This document shows, in pieces, positions 16,214 to 25,509 of a stretch of 64,000 nucleotides of DNA (within the stretch, counting starts at the first letter, position 1; each line of letters opens with the position of its first letter). The notes beneath the pieces are model-generated. The model saw nothing but the letters and a program-made list of their open reading frames with translations. It did no database searches and had not been told where the DNA came from. Both the position numbers and the translations under genes were made by a program. The DNA comes from Pseudaquabacterium pictum (lineage in GTDB: Bacteria; Pseudomonadota; Gammaproteobacteria; Burkholderiales; Burkholderiaceae_C): the NCBI RefSeq assembly GCF_005403045.1, contig NZ_BJCL01000004.1, forward strand, positions 248,001 to 312,000, in the 5' to 3' direction.

Positions 16214-17281
16214 ATGAAGATCTACAAGATCGCCACCATTCCCGGCGACGGCATCGGCAAGGAAGTGGTGCCCGCCGGCCAGCAGGTGCTGGAGGCGCTG
16301 GCCGCCGGCAGCCGCGGATTCGGCTTTGCCTTCCAGAACTTCGACTGGGGCGGCGACTTCTACCGGGCCCACGGCGTGATGATGCCGGCCGACGGCCTGG
16401 ACGCACTGCGCCCCATGGACGCCATCCTGTTCGGCTCGGCCGGCGACCCGCACATCCCCGACCACATCACGCTGTGGGGCCTGCGGCTGAAGATCTGCCA
16501 GGGCTTCGACCAGTACGCCAATGTGCGGCCCACCCGCATCCTGCCCGGCATCGACGGGCCGCTGAAGCGCTGCGGACCGAAGGACCTGGACTGGGTGATC
16601 GTGCGCGAGAACTCTGAGGGCGAGTATTCCGGCGTGGGCGGCCGCGTGCACCAGGGCCACCCGATCGAGGCGGCCACCGACGTGTCGATCATGACCCGCG
16701 CCGGCGTCGAGCGCATCATGCGCTACGCCTTCAAGCTGGCGCAAAGCCGCCCGCGCAAGCTGCTGACGGTGGTGACCAAGAGCAATGCCCAGCGCCACGC
16801 CATGGTGATGTGGGACGAGATCGCGGTGCAAATCTCCAAGGAGTTCCCCGACGTCACCTGGGACAAGGAACTGGTCGACGCCTGCACCGCCCGCATGGTG
16901 AACCGCCCGGCCACGCTGGACACCATCGTCGCCACCAACCTGCATGCCGACATCCTGAGCGACCTGGCCGCCGCGCTGGCCGGCAGCCTGGGCATCGCGC
17001 CCACCGGCAACATCGACCCCGAACGCCGCTACCCCAGCATGTTCGAGCCCATCCACGGCTCGGCCTTCGACATCATGGGCCAGGGCCTGGCCAACCCGGT
17101 GGGCACCTTCTGGTCGGTGGTGATGCTGCTGGAGCACCTGGGCGAGGCAGCCGCCGCCCAGCAGGTGATGGCCGCCATCGAGCGTGTGACCGCCGACCCC
17201 ACGCTGCACACCCGCGACCTGGGCGGCCGGGCCACCACCGCCCAGGTCACGCAGGCGGTGTGCCGGCTGCTGGCGGACTGA
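16214..17281 (+). CDS. Tartrate dehydrogenase/D-malate dehydrogenase (isocitrate/isopropylmalate dehydrogenase family)
   Basis: A 355-residue NAD-dependent decarboxylating dehydrogenase. Family marks are the N-terminal IPGDGIGKEVV, the substrate loop YANVRPTRILPG, VRENSEGEYSGVGGR, and the metal-binding LHADILSDLAAALAGSLGIAPTGNI followed by MFEPIHGSAFDI. This wording is that of TtuC/DmlA rather than LeuB. It acts on D-malate or tartrate in the cytoplasm. The neighbouring Bug receptor starts 25 bases downstream and may bind the same acid, giving a uptake-and-oxidation unit under the divergent LysR. Confidence 0.88.
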   Translation: MKIYKIATIPGDGIGKEVVPAGQQVLEALAAGSRGFGFAFQNFDWGGDFYRAHGVMMPADGLDALRPMDAILFGSAGDPHIPDHITLWGLRLKICQGFDQYANVRPTRILPGIDGPLKRCGPKDLDWVIVRENSEGEYSGVGGRVHQGHPIEAATDVSIMTRAGVERIMRYAFKLAQSRPRKLLTVVTKSNAQRHAMVMWDEIAVQISKEFPDVTWDKELVDACTARMVNRPATLDTIVATNLHADILSDLAAALAGSLGIAPTGNIDPERRYPSMFEPIHGSAFDIMGQGLANPVGTFWSVVMLLEHLGEAAAAQQVMAAIERVTADPTLHTRDLGGRATTAQVTQAVCRLLAD

Positions 17282-17306
17282 ACGGCGTCAGAACGAGGAG
17301 ACAACC

Positions 17307-18287
17307 ATGCAAAAGAATTCCCTGCGCCGCCACCTGGTGGGCGCTGTTGCCCTGGCCGCCATCACCGGGGCCCTGCCGGCCCTGGCCGACACCTGGCCCA
17401 GCAAGCCCATCACCCTGGTCGTGCCCTTCCCGGCCGGCGGCACCACCGACGTGCTGGCCCGCGCCCTGGCCGAGAAGCTCACACTCAGCCTGGGCCAGCC
17501 GGTCATCGTCGAGAGCAAGCCGGGTGCCGGCGCCACGCTGGGTGCCGACATGGTGGCCAAGTCCCGGCCCGACGGCCACACCCTGCTGGTCGGTGCGGTG
17601 CACCACACCATTGCCAGCAGCGTGTACAAGAAGCTGCCCTACGACTTCCAGAAGGACTTTGCGCCGATCACCACCATCGCCCTGGTGCCCAACGTGCTGG
17701 TGGTCAACGCCGCCACCCCGGCGAAGAACGTGGCCGAGCTGGTGGCCCTGCTCAAGGCCAAGCCGGGTGAGTCCAACTACGGCTCCAACGGCAACGGCAC
17801 CGCGCAGCACCTGATCGGTACCCAGTTCGAGAACATGACCGGCACGAACTTCGGTCACATCCCCTACAAGGGCAGCGGGCCGCTGACCACAGACCTGCTG
17901 GGTGGCCAGATCACGATGTCGTTCGACACGGTGACGCCGGTGCTGCCGCACATCAAGGCCGGCAAGCTGCGGGCACTGGCCGTCACCACGGCCAGGCGCT
18001 CGTCGGCCCTGCCCGACGTGCCCACGCTGGACGAGGCTGGCCTGAAGGGCTTCAACATCGGCACCTGGTTCGGCGTGCTGGCACCGGTGGCCACGCCCAA
18101 GGATGTGCTGGCCCGGCTGAACACCGAGATGGTCAAGGTGATCCAGTCGCCCGAGTTCCGCAAGCGCATGGACGAGATCGGTGCCGAGCCCATCGGCAAC
18201 AGCGCCGAGCAGATGGCCCAGCAGATCAAGGCCGAGACCGAGAAGTTCGCGAAGCTGGTGAAGGACGCGAAGGTCGTGATCGAGTGA
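17307..18287 (+). CDS. Bug/TctC-family periplasmic substrate-binding protein
   Basis: A 326-residue receptor with a signal peptide (AAITGALPALA) followed by the Bug hallmark opening WPSKPITLVVPFPAGGTTDVLAR, the ligand-lobe segment LKAKPGESNYGSNGNGTAQHL and IPYKGSGPLTTDLLGGQI. These proteins capture carboxylates for tripartite tricarboxylate transporters, or act as orphan sensors. No TctA/TctB gene is nearby. Position directly after the dehydrogenase suggests a C4 dicarboxylate ligand; this is inference. Confidence 0.92.
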   Translation: MQKNSLRRHLVGAVALAAITGALPALADTWPSKPITLVVPFPAGGTTDVLARALAEKLTLSLGQPVIVESKPGAGATLGADMVAKSRPDGHTLLVGAVHHTIASSVYKKLPYDFQKDFAPITTIALVPNVLVVNAATPAKNVAELVALLKAKPGESNYGSNGNGTAQHLIGTQFENMTGTNFGHIPYKGSGPLTTDLLGGQITMSFDTVTPVLPHIKAGKLRALAVTTARRSSALPDVPTLDEAGLKGFNIGTWFGVLAPVATPKDVLARLNTEMVKVIQSPEFRKRMDEIGAEPIGNSAEQMAQQIKAETEKFAKLVKDAKVVIE

Positions 18288-18294
18288 GGCCGGC

Positions 18295-19215
18295 TCAGCC
18301 GCGCGCCTGCAGTGCGGCGGCCATGGCCTGGGCCGCACGCTCACGGCCCAGCGCGATCAGTTCCTCGGCCCGCCAGAACTCGAAGAAGCCGCAGGCATTG
18401 CGCGGCACCTGCACCAGCACATCCGGCGGGCAGCCCGAGAGCTTGAGCCGGGTGATGGTGTCCTGCATGGTCTGCATCGACGCGAAGGCCACGTCGATCA
18501 GGCCGCGGCCGTCGCCATCGGCCTTGCGCTGCGGCCGCAGGCTGTCGACGAACTTCAGGATCTGGCGGCGGTAGCGGTTGTCGCCGTGCGGCGTGTCGGC
18601 CACCGGCGGCGGGCGCAGCTCGACCGGGCCGCTCAGGTCGACGGCGATGGTCAGGTCGGTGGCGTCGTCCACCGTCGGTGCCACCGGCACCGGGTTGACC
18701 ACGGCGCCGTCCACCAGGGTGCGGCCGCCGCGCCGCGCCGGGGTGAAGACCGAGGGCGTGGCCATCGACGCGCGGATGGCGTCGAACAGCGGGCCCTGGC
18801 GCAGCCACACCTCCTCGCCCGATTCCAGATCGGTGGCCACCGCGGTGAAGCGGATCGGCAGCGTGGCGATCTCGGCATCGCCCACCAGCTCGCGCAGCAC
18901 CTGGATGATGCGTTCGCCCTTGAACAGCCCGGCGCTGCCGATGGTGGGGTCCAGCAGACGCAGCACATGCATGCGCTCCAGCGCCAGCACCCAGTCGGCA
19001 TAGACATCGAGCTTGCGGTTGGCATAGATGCCGCCGATCAGCGCGCCGATCGACGAGCCGGCGATCGACTGGATGGCATAGCCCTGTTCGGTGAGCCACT
19101 GGATCACGCCGATGTGGGCCAGCCCGCGCGCGCCGCCGCTGCCCAGCACCAGCGAGACGGTGGGGGTGGTGCCGGCGGCGGTGGCAGGTGCGGTGGGCAG
19201 GTGCGGCGCGTCCAT
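18295..19215 (-). CDS. Patatin-like phospholipase, RssA/NTE type
   Basis: A 306-residue cytoplasmic patatin protein with the full motif set: glycine-rich oxyanion loop LGSGGARGLAHIG, nucleophile elbow GSSIGA and catalytic aspartate block LVDGAVVNPVPVA. It belongs to the bacterial RssA/NTE-like serine esterases. The start is the ATG giving MDAPHLP; an open frame continues far upstream but overlaps the acyl-CoA synthetase gene and is not coding. It is the second patatin within 10 kb, and unlike the first it has intact motifs and no signal peptide. Seven bases separate it from the convergent Bug gene. Confidence 0.9.
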   Translation of the reverse strand: MDAPHLPTAPATAAGTTPTVSLVLGSGGARGLAHIGVIQWLTEQGYAIQSIAGSSIGALIGGIYANRKLDVYADWVLALERMHVLRLLDPTIGSAGLFKGERIIQVLRELVGDAEIATLPIRFTAVATDLESGEEVWLRQGPLFDAIRASMATPSVFTPARRGGRTLVDGAVVNPVPVAPTVDDATDLTIAVDLSGPVELRPPPVADTPHGDNRYRRQILKFVDSLRPQRKADGDGRGLIDVAFASMQTMQDTITRLKLSGCPPDVLVQVPRNACGFFEFWRAEELIALGRERAAQAMAAALQARG

Positions 19216-19368
19216 GGCGTGGCGGGTGGGCGGAGTTGGCGGTTCCGCGCTGGGATGCCGGGTGGCTAGCAAAGTTCGCACCCAGGGCGCCGGCCTGTCG
19301 TTTGCCCTGACGTGGCCGCCGGCCGGGCCGGTTTCCAATGCAGCCTGTCGCCTCCACCACCCGGCACC

Positions 19369-20976
19369 ATGGCCCTGACCTTCTCCCACGCCACCGGACC
19401 CACCACCCCGCCGCTGCGCGACACCACCCTGGGCGCGCTGCTGGCCTGGGCGGCCGAGACCACGCCCGACCGCATCGCGCTGATCGAAGGCACGCCCGAC
19501 CCGGCCAACCGCCGGCAGTGGACCTATGCCCAGCTGTACGCCGAGAGCCAGCGCACCGCCCGCGCCCTGCGCCAGCGCTTTCAGACTGGCGAGCGGGTGG
19601 CGGTGTGGTCGGCCAACCGGCCCGAATGGGTACTGCTGGAATTCGGCTGCGCGCTGGCCGGGCTGGTGCTGGTCACCGTCAACCCGGCCTTCCGCGCGCA
19701 GGAAGTGCAGTACGTGCTGAACCAGTCGACCTCGTCCGGCGTGTTCGTGGTCGACCAGTTCCGCGGCAACCCGATGCTGGCCACGGTGCAGCAGGTGGCG
19801 CCGGCCTGCCCGACGCTGCGCGAGATCATCCGGCTGGACGACTGGGCTGGCTTCATCACCGCCGGCGACGACACCACCATCGCCCTGCCCACAGTGCAGC
19901 CGCGCGACCCGGTGATGATCCAGTACACCTCGGGCACCACCGGCTTCCCCAAGGGTGCGCTGCTGCACCACCACGGCCTGGCCAACAACGGCGCCCACAC
20001 GGCCGACCGCATGGGCGTGCCCGACGGCGGGGTGTGGATCACCACCATGCCGCTGTTCCACACCGGCGGCTGCGTCTGCTGCGTGATCGGCGCGGTATCG
20101 CAGCGTTGCACCAATGTGCTGCTCGAGGCCTTCGACCCCGGCCTGGTGCTGGAGCTGTTCGAAACCTACCAGGGCAACGCCATGGTCGGCGTGCCCACCA
20201 TGCTGATCGCCATGCTGGAGCACCCGCGCTTCGCCGAGACGGATCTGTCGTCGGTGCGCGCCATCTGCGCGGGCGGCTCCACCGTGCCGGCAGCCCTGGT
20301 CACCCGGCTGGAACAGACCCTGGGCGCGCCATTCACCATCGTCTTCGGCCAGACCGAATGCTCGCCGGTGGCGCAGATGACCCGGCCCGACGACAGCGTG
20401 CAGGACAAGGCCGAAACGCTCGGCGGCCCGATGCCGCATGTGGAGGTGAAGATCATCGACCCGGCCACCGGTGCCACGCTGCCGGTGGGCCAGATCGGCG
20501 AGTACTGCACCCGCGGCTACCACGTGATGCACGGCTACTTCGACATGCCCGAGGCCACCGCCGCCGCCATCGACGCCGACGGCTGGCTGCACACCGGCGA
20601 CCTGTGCGCGATGGACGCGCGCGGCTACTGCACGGTGGAGGGCCGGCTCAAGGACATGATCATCCGCGGCGGCGAGAACATCTACCCGCGCGAGCTGGAG
20701 GAGCTGCTGTTCCGCCACCCCAGCGTGGGCAGCGTGGCGGTGGTGGGCCTGCCCGATGCCAAGTGGGGCGAGGAGGTGGCGGCCTTCCTGCGGCCGGCGC
20801 CCGGCGCGGTGATCGACAAGGCCCAGCTGATCGACCACATGCGCCAGCACCTGGCGCCGCACAAGACGCCGCGGCGGTGGTTCAGCGTGGCCGAGTTTCC
20901 GCTGACCGGCTCGGGCAAGATCCAGAAGTTCAAGCTGCGTGAACTGCAGCAGGCGGGGCAGCTGACGGAGCTGTAG
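19369..20976 (+). CDS. Acyl-CoA synthetase (AMP-forming), FadD-like
   Basis: A 535-residue adenylate-forming enzyme. The P-loop reads YTSGTTGFPKGAL, the substrate segment FGQTECSP, the hinge HTGDLCAMDARGY and the C-terminal lysine region LTGSGKIQKFKL. It would activate a carboxylic acid to its acyl-CoA through an acyl-adenylate; the general build fits medium-chain or fatty-acid ligases. The start gives MALTFSH. It is divergent from the patatin gene, which could supply free fatty acids, though no direct link is shown. Confidence 0.9.
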   Translation: MALTFSHATGPTTPPLRDTTLGALLAWAAETTPDRIALIEGTPDPANRRQWTYAQLYAESQRTARALRQRFQTGERVAVWSANRPEWVLLEFGCALAGLVLVTVNPAFRAQEVQYVLNQSTSSGVFVVDQFRGNPMLATVQQVAPACPTLREIIRLDDWAGFITAGDDTTIALPTVQPRDPVMIQYTSGTTGFPKGALLHHHGLANNGAHTADRMGVPDGGVWITTMPLFHTGGCVCCVIGAVSQRCTNVLLEAFDPGLVLELFETYQGNAMVGVPTMLIAMLEHPRFAETDLSSVRAICAGGSTVPAALVTRLEQTLGAPFTIVFGQTECSPVAQMTRPDDSVQDKAETLGGPMPHVEVKIIDPATGATLPVGQIGEYCTRGYHVMHGYFDMPEATAAAIDADGWLHTGDLCAMDARGYCTVEGRLKDMIIRGGENIYPRELEELLFRHPSVGSVAVVGLPDAKWGEEVAAFLRPAPGAVIDKAQLIDHMRQHLAPHKTPRRWFSVAEFPLTGSGKIQKFKLRELQQAGQLTEL

Positions 20977-20990
20977 GCCTCAGCCCGGCG

Positions 20991-21010
20991 CCGTCAATCG
21001 CCGTCAATCG
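20991..21010. repeat. Perfect 10-base tandem duplication at the ribA 3' end
   Basis: CCGTCAATCG occurs twice in direct succession, the second copy covering the ribA stop codon. It probably reflects a recent slippage event and would offer a duplicate stop in the same neighbourhood. No function is suggested. Confidence 0.6.
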
Positions 21011-21636
21011 ACGTCGTCCGCCGCGTAGTGGCCCATGCGCTGGGCCTTGGTCTCGATGTAGCCGCGGTTGTGCGGATTGGGCGGGGTGTGCAGCGGCACA
21101 CGCGCCACCACGTCGATGCCCAGCGCCTGCAGCGCCTCCACCTTGGCCGGGTTGTTGGTCAGCAGGCGCACCTGCTGCACGCCCAGGTCACGCAGCATGC
21201 GGGCGGCGATGCCGTAGTCGCGCGCATCGTCGGGCAGCCCCAGCATGCGGTTGGCCATCACCGTGTCGGCGCCGGCCTGCTGCAGCGCGTAGGCCCGGAT
21301 CTTGTTGACCAGGCCGATGCCACGGCCTTCTTGCCGCAGGTACAGCAGCACGCCGCGGCCGGCCTCGGCAATCGCCTTGAGGCCCGCTTCCAGCTGGGCG
21401 CCGCAGTCGCACTTCATGCTGTAGAGCGTGTCGCCGGTCAGGCACTCGCTGTGCATGCGGATCAGCACCGGCTCGTCGGCGCGCAGGTCGCCCAGGCTCA
21501 TCGCCGCATGCTCCTGGCCGGTGTCCGGGTCCACCAGGCCGTGCAGGTCGAACTCACCCCAGCGGGTGGGCAGCTTGCAGCTGACCAGCTCGCCGGGCGG
21601 GGCATCGGCCAGGGCCGTCTTCAGTCGTTCGTTCAT
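21004..21636 (-). CDS. ribA: GTP cyclohydrolase II
   Basis: A 210-residue stand-alone RibA that opens GTP to start riboflavin synthesis. The zinc ligands are in SECLTGD and KCDCGAQ, the substrate/catalytic stretch is RQEGRGIGLVNKI, and TNNPAKVEAL follows near the C-terminus. Length matches E. coli RibA (196) and lacks the RibB domain found in fusions. It lies between two acyl-CoA synthetase genes and is not clustered with other rib genes. No FMN riboswitch was recognised upstream. Confidence 0.93.
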   Translation of the reverse strand: MNERLKTALADAPPGELVSCKLPTRWGEFDLHGLVDPDTGQEHAAMSLGDLRADEPVLIRMHSECLTGDTLYSMKCDCGAQLEAGLKAIAEAGRGVLLYLRQEGRGIGLVNKIRAYALQQAGADTVMANRMLGLPDDARDYGIAARMLRDLGVQQVRLLTNNPAKVEALQALGIDVVARVPLHTPPNPHNRGYIETKAQRMGHYAADDVD

Positions 21637-21707
21637 GGCAGCCCCGCATTGTCGGCGATCGGCCGGGCAACGGCCGGCGCCTGCGGGACACGGCCGGCTG
21701 CCGGCTG

Positions 21708-23276
21708 CTAGACGATGCGTGAACCGTGGCCCGCCCAGTAGGCATCGCGCAGCTTGCGCTTGTACAGCTTGCCGGTGGGCAGGCGCGGCAGCTCGTGGCT
21801 GAAATCGATGCTGCGCGGGCACTTCAGGTGGGCCAGGTGGGCACGGCAGAAGGCGATCAGCTCGGCGGCCAGCTCGGGCGTGTGGGCCTGGCCGGCCACC
21901 GGCTGCACCACCGCCTTCACCTCCTCGCCCAGGTCGGCATTGGGCACGCCGAACACCGCCGCATCGGCCACCTTGGGGTGGGTGATCAGCAGGTTTTCGC
22001 ATTCCTGCGGGTAGATGTTGACCCCGCCGGAGATGATCATGAAGGTGCTGCGGTCGGTCAGGTACAGGAAGCCGTCGTCGTCGAGGTAGCCCATGTCGCC
22101 CACGGTGGTCATGGTGCCGTCAGCCGAGCGGGTCTGGGCGGTGCGTTCCGGATCCTGGTAGTACTCGAAGGGATTGGCGGTCTTGAACCAGATCTCGCCG
22201 GTCTGGCCCTTGGCCACCGGCTGCATCTGATCGTCCAGGATGTGGATGTCGCCCATCAGCACCCGGCCCACGGTGCCGCGGTGGGCCAGCCATTCGGGCG
22301 TGTTGCAGGCGGTGAAGCCCATGGCCTCGGTGGCGCCGTAGTACTCGTGGATGATCGGTCCCCACCAGCCGATCATGGCCTCCTTCACCTGCGCCGGGCA
22401 GGGCGCGGCGGCATGCACCGCGATCTTCAGCGACGACAGGTCGTGCCGCTTCCGGTCGGCCTCGGGCAGCTTGAGCATGCGGCTGAACATCGTCGGCACC
22501 AGCTGGCTGTGGGTGATCTGGTGCTGCTCGACCAGTTCCAGGTAGTGCAGCGGATCGAAGTGCTCCATGATCACCACCGTGCCACCGTAGCGGATCACCA
22601 GGCTCACGTTGGCCAGCGGCGCCGAGTGGTACAGCGGCGCCGGCGACAGGTAGCGCATGCCCTCCTCGCACTGCCACAGCTTGGCCAGGAAATGGAACAG
22701 CGCGATCGGCTCGGACGGCGGGTTCTCCGGCAGCGGCCGCAGGATGCCCTTGGGGCGCCCCGTGGTGCCGGACGAATACAGCATCGACGTGCCCAGCGCC
22801 TCGTCGGCGATCGGCGTGGCCGGGTGGGCGGCGATGGCGCTGGCGTAGTCGGTCACCCGCGCGGCGCCGACCGTGCCCTCCACCGCCGCGCCGCCGCCCA
22901 CCACCAGGCACAGCGCCACGCCCGGGCACTCGGCCAGGGCCTGGCGGGCCACCGGCAGCTTGTCGATGGAGGTGACCAGCAGCTTCGATTCGCTGTTGTT
23001 CAGGATGTAGGCCAACTCGTCGGCCTGCAGGTAGCCGTTGATGCAGGTGTAGTACAGGCCGCTGCGCTCGCCGGCCACGCAGGCCTCCACATAGCGGCTG
23101 TTGTTCTCCATGAACACGGCGTAATGGCCCAGGCGCTGCAGGCCCTGGGCACGCAGCAGGTGGGCCAGGCGGTTGCTGCGGGCCTCCAGCTCGGCATAGG
23201 TGACGGTCTCGCCGCTGCTGGCCATGATGAAGGCGGGGCGGTCGGCGAGCTTCTGGGCGTAGATTCCGGGGTACAT
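21708..23276 (-). CDS. Acyl-CoA synthetase (AMP-forming)
   Basis: A 522-residue adenylate-forming ligase. The P-loop is YSSGTTGRPKGIL, followed by YGATEAMGF, GDMGYLDDDGFLYLTDR and the C-terminal PTGKLYKRKL with the catalytic lysine. The region FHFLAKLWQCEEGMRYL and the C-terminus resemble ligases acting on bulky or aromatic acids more than classical FadD. AGGAG sits just before the ATG. It is divergent from the lysozyme gene. The acid it activates is unknown. Confidence 0.9.
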   Translation of the reverse strand: MYPGIYAQKLADRPAFIMASSGETVTYAELEARSNRLAHLLRAQGLQRLGHYAVFMENNSRYVEACVAGERSGLYYTCINGYLQADELAYILNNSESKLLVTSIDKLPVARQALAECPGVALCLVVGGGAAVEGTVGAARVTDYASAIAAHPATPIADEALGTSMLYSSGTTGRPKGILRPLPENPPSEPIALFHFLAKLWQCEEGMRYLSPAPLYHSAPLANVSLVIRYGGTVVIMEHFDPLHYLELVEQHQITHSQLVPTMFSRMLKLPEADRKRHDLSSLKIAVHAAAPCPAQVKEAMIGWWGPIIHEYYGATEAMGFTACNTPEWLAHRGTVGRVLMGDIHILDDQMQPVAKGQTGEIWFKTANPFEYYQDPERTAQTRSADGTMTTVGDMGYLDDDGFLYLTDRSTFMIISGGVNIYPQECENLLITHPKVADAAVFGVPNADLGEEVKAVVQPVAGQAHTPELAAELIAFCRAHLAHLKCPRSIDFSHELPRLPTGKLYKRKLRDAYWAGHGSRIV

Positions 23277-23468
23277 GCGGTCTCCTGCGGCGTGCGTGGT
23301 GCACCGCGGGCATTGTCCGGAGCGCCTCCGCGGCCGGCCTTGGGTGTTTGCCCGGTCTGTCGCCAGGGTGTCATCAATGCGATCCTTGCTGCGCCCGGGC
23401 GCGGCGGCTAACCTGCGCGGCCGGTGGCATTTCCACCGCCCTCCACCTTCCACCACCTGGACGACACC

Positions 23469-24092
23469 ATGATCACTGCCGAGAAGCTGCTGAAGTTCGC
23501 GCCCAACATCAAGGACGCCGCCGCCCACGCCGCTGCCCTGGAGGCGGCCCGCAAGGAGAGCACGGTCGACAACGTGCGCCGTCTCTGTGCCTTCCTGGGC
23601 CAGATCTCGGTGGAGACCGGCGGCCTCACGCTGATGGAAGAGAACATGAACTACCGCAACCCCGAGCGGCTGGACGCGCTGTTCTCCAAGGTCAAGGGCA
23701 TCGAGGACGCGAAGGCCCTGATCGCCAAGGGCCCGCAGGCCATCGCCAACCGGGTGTACGGCGGCCGTGCCGACCTGGGCAACGGCGACGAGGCCAGCGG
23801 CGACGGCTGGAAGTACCGCGGCTCGGGCTACAAGCAGCTCACCGGCCGCTACAACTACCGCGAGATGGGCAAGCTGATCGGCCTGGACCTGGAGAACAAC
23901 CCCGACTGGGTGCGCGTGAACCCCACCGCCGCCAAGGTGGCGTTTGCCTTCTGGGACGCCAAGAAGTGCTCGCCGCTGGCCGATGCCGGCGACATCGAGG
24001 CCGTCACCGAGCGGGTGAACGGCCCGGCCAAGCTGGCCCTGGCCGAGCGCCGCGCCGCCACCGACCGCGCGCTGGACATCTGGTCGACCTGA
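23469..24092 (+). CDS. GH19-type lysozyme/chitinase-like glycoside hydrolase
   Basis: A 207-residue protein of the phage-type GH19 lysozyme family, recognised by the helix-rich N-terminus with FLGQISVETGGLTLMEENMNY, NRVYGGRADLGNGDEASGDGWKYRGSGYKQLTGRYNY and the final VTERVNGP. The glutamate in QISVETGG is the likely catalytic acid. It has no signal peptide, as in endolysins that leave through a holin. No phage genes surround it. The next gene starts within its stop codon (TGATG), so the two products probably work together. Confidence 0.88.
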   Translation: MITAEKLLKFAPNIKDAAAHAAALEAARKESTVDNVRRLCAFLGQISVETGGLTLMEENMNYRNPERLDALFSKVKGIEDAKALIAKGPQAIANRVYGGRADLGNGDEASGDGWKYRGSGYKQLTGRYNYREMGKLIGLDLENNPDWVRVNPTAAKVAFAFWDAKKCSPLADAGDIEAVTERVNGPAKLALAERRAATDRALDIWST

Positions 24093-24823
24093 TGCAGGCA
24101 ACGGCAGCCGCAACCACCCCATCCACGCGCCGCCAGTGGCCCGCCCGGGCCCTGGCGGCGTTGTGCCTGGCGACGCTGGGCGTGGCAGCGCCCGCCCTGG
24201 CCGCGCCGCCGGCCCTGCCGGCCTCGGCCGCCACGCCGGCAGGCTTTGTGCCGGCCGGCTGGCAGGTGGCCCAGCAGGTGGACATCGACCTCAACCGCGA
24301 CAAGCGCACCGATGCCGTGCTGCTGCTGCAGCCCGAGGCGCCGCCCGCACCGCCGGGCACCGGCCAGTCGCCTGAACGGCTGCTGGCGGTGCTGCTGCAT
24401 CAGCGTGACGGCTGGGTGCTGGCGGCGCAGAACGCCCGCCTGGTGCCGCGGGTCGATCTGGCCACGCAGGAAGACCCGCTGGTCAACGGCGAACTCGCCG
24501 CCGGTCGCGGCGGCTTCAGCCTGTCGCTGGGGCTGACCAGCACGGCAGGCTCGTACCTGTCAGCGGTGCAGACCTACCGCTTCCGGCTGGAACGCGGCTG
24601 CGTGCGCCTGATCGGCCACGACACGCTGCAGACCCACCGCGGCACCCAGGACACGCAGGACACCAGCATCAACTTCCTGACCGGCGCGGTGGTGGTGCGC
24701 AGCGGCAATGCGCAGACCGATGCGACAACCCAGCGCCGCAGCCGGCTGAGCGCCAACCCGCGCCGCTGCCTGCCCGACCTGGACGGCGCCGACCGCTTCC
24801 AGCCGCTGGGCGCGCCGCGCTGA
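24092..24823 (+). CDS. Exported protein of unknown function coupled to the GH19 enzyme
   Basis: A 243-residue protein with a long N-terminal signal (WPARALAALCLATLGVAAPALA). The mature part begins with a calcium-loop-like VDIDLNRDKRTDAVLLL, common in repetitive or hydrolase-associated exported proteins, and is otherwise beta-rich. Its ATG overlaps the GH19 stop by one base, so translation is coupled. It could be a periplasmic inhibitor or partner of the lysozyme; this is a guess from context. I do not recognise the family. Confidence 0.75.
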   Translation: MQATAAATTPSTRRQWPARALAALCLATLGVAAPALAAPPALPASAATPAGFVPAGWQVAQQVDIDLNRDKRTDAVLLLQPEAPPAPPGTGQSPERLLAVLLHQRDGWVLAAQNARLVPRVDLATQEDPLVNGELAAGRGGFSLSLGLTSTAGSYLSAVQTYRFRLERGCVRLIGHDTLQTHRGTQDTQDTSINFLTGAVVVRSGNAQTDATTQRRSRLSANPRRCLPDLDGADRFQPLGAPR

Positions 24824-24824
24824 T

Positions 24825-25406
24825 TCAGCCGCCGCAGCCGGCCTCGGCCCGCGCCGCCACCGCGTCCACCCAGCCGCTGAAGGCCGCCAGCAGCGGCGCA
24901 TAGTGCGCCGGCCGGTCTTCCAGCTGGCCCAGCGCGGTGCAGGCCGCCTCCAGCGTCGACCGCTGCGCCGGCTGCTGCGCGCGGCGGATGCGGTAGCGCG
25001 ACGGCGCGACCGCCGGCAACGCCCAGCGCGGCAAGGCCTGCAGCGCGGGATGGCGGCGCAGCAGCGCCCGGGCCTGGCGCCAGGTGCCGTCCAGCAGCAC
25101 CAGCTGCGCCGGCTGGGGCAGCGCATCTGCGGGCCGCGGCGGTGCACCGGGCGCGTCGGGGTACAGCAGCAGGCTGCTGCCGGGCGGCCCCAGCCAGGCG
25201 GTCAATGCTGCCGGGTCGAAGCTGTCGCCCACCTGCACACGGCAGGCCGACAGGCTCAGACCCAGCAGGCGCAGGCTGCCCTTGGCCTGCGCCGCCTCCT
25301 GCGGATGCTGCAGCACCAGCAGCGGCAGCCGGTTGGCGATGGGCCGCACCCAGGCACACAGGCAGGCCGGCAACGGCAGGTGACAGCGGGAGCAGACAGG
25401 GCGCAT
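24825..25406 (-). CDS. tapT: DTW-domain tRNA-uridine aminocarboxypropyltransferase
   Basis: A 193-residue DTW-domain enzyme. It shows the N-terminal zinc-type cysteines CSRCHLPLPACLC, then LLVLQHPQEAAQAKGS and the signature LLDGTWRQAR (DGTW). Characterised members (E. coli TapT/YfiP) add the acp group to uridine 47 of tRNA. The start gives MRPVCSRC; the long frame upstream overlaps the helicase gene and is not coding. It is divergent from the DEAD-box helicase, so two RNA-related genes share this spacer. Confidence 0.82.
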   Translation of the reverse strand: MRPVCSRCHLPLPACLCAWVRPIANRLPLLVLQHPQEAAQAKGSLRLLGLSLSACRVQVGDSFDPAALTAWLGPPGSSLLLYPDAPGAPPRPADALPQPAQLVLLDGTWRQARALLRRHPALQALPRWALPAVAPSRYRIRRAQQPAQRSTLEAACTALGQLEDRPAHYAPLLAAFSGWVDAVAARAEAGCGG

Positions 25407-25509
25407 GGCAGGCCGCAAGCTAGCACGGCCGCAGCCGTACACTGACCCGCCACCCGGGCCTGCACGCCTCGCCCCATCCCCCCTGCCCCAGCCCCACCCC
25501 CGCGTGCCC

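Noticed and set aside
19216-20862. A long in-frame extension of the second patatin gene
   Set aside because: It lies opposite a complete acyl-CoA synthetase gene and reads as low-complexity sequence.
21637-21707. FMN riboswitch upstream of ribA
   Set aside because: The spacer is only about 70 bases and lacks the conserved RFN-element pattern.
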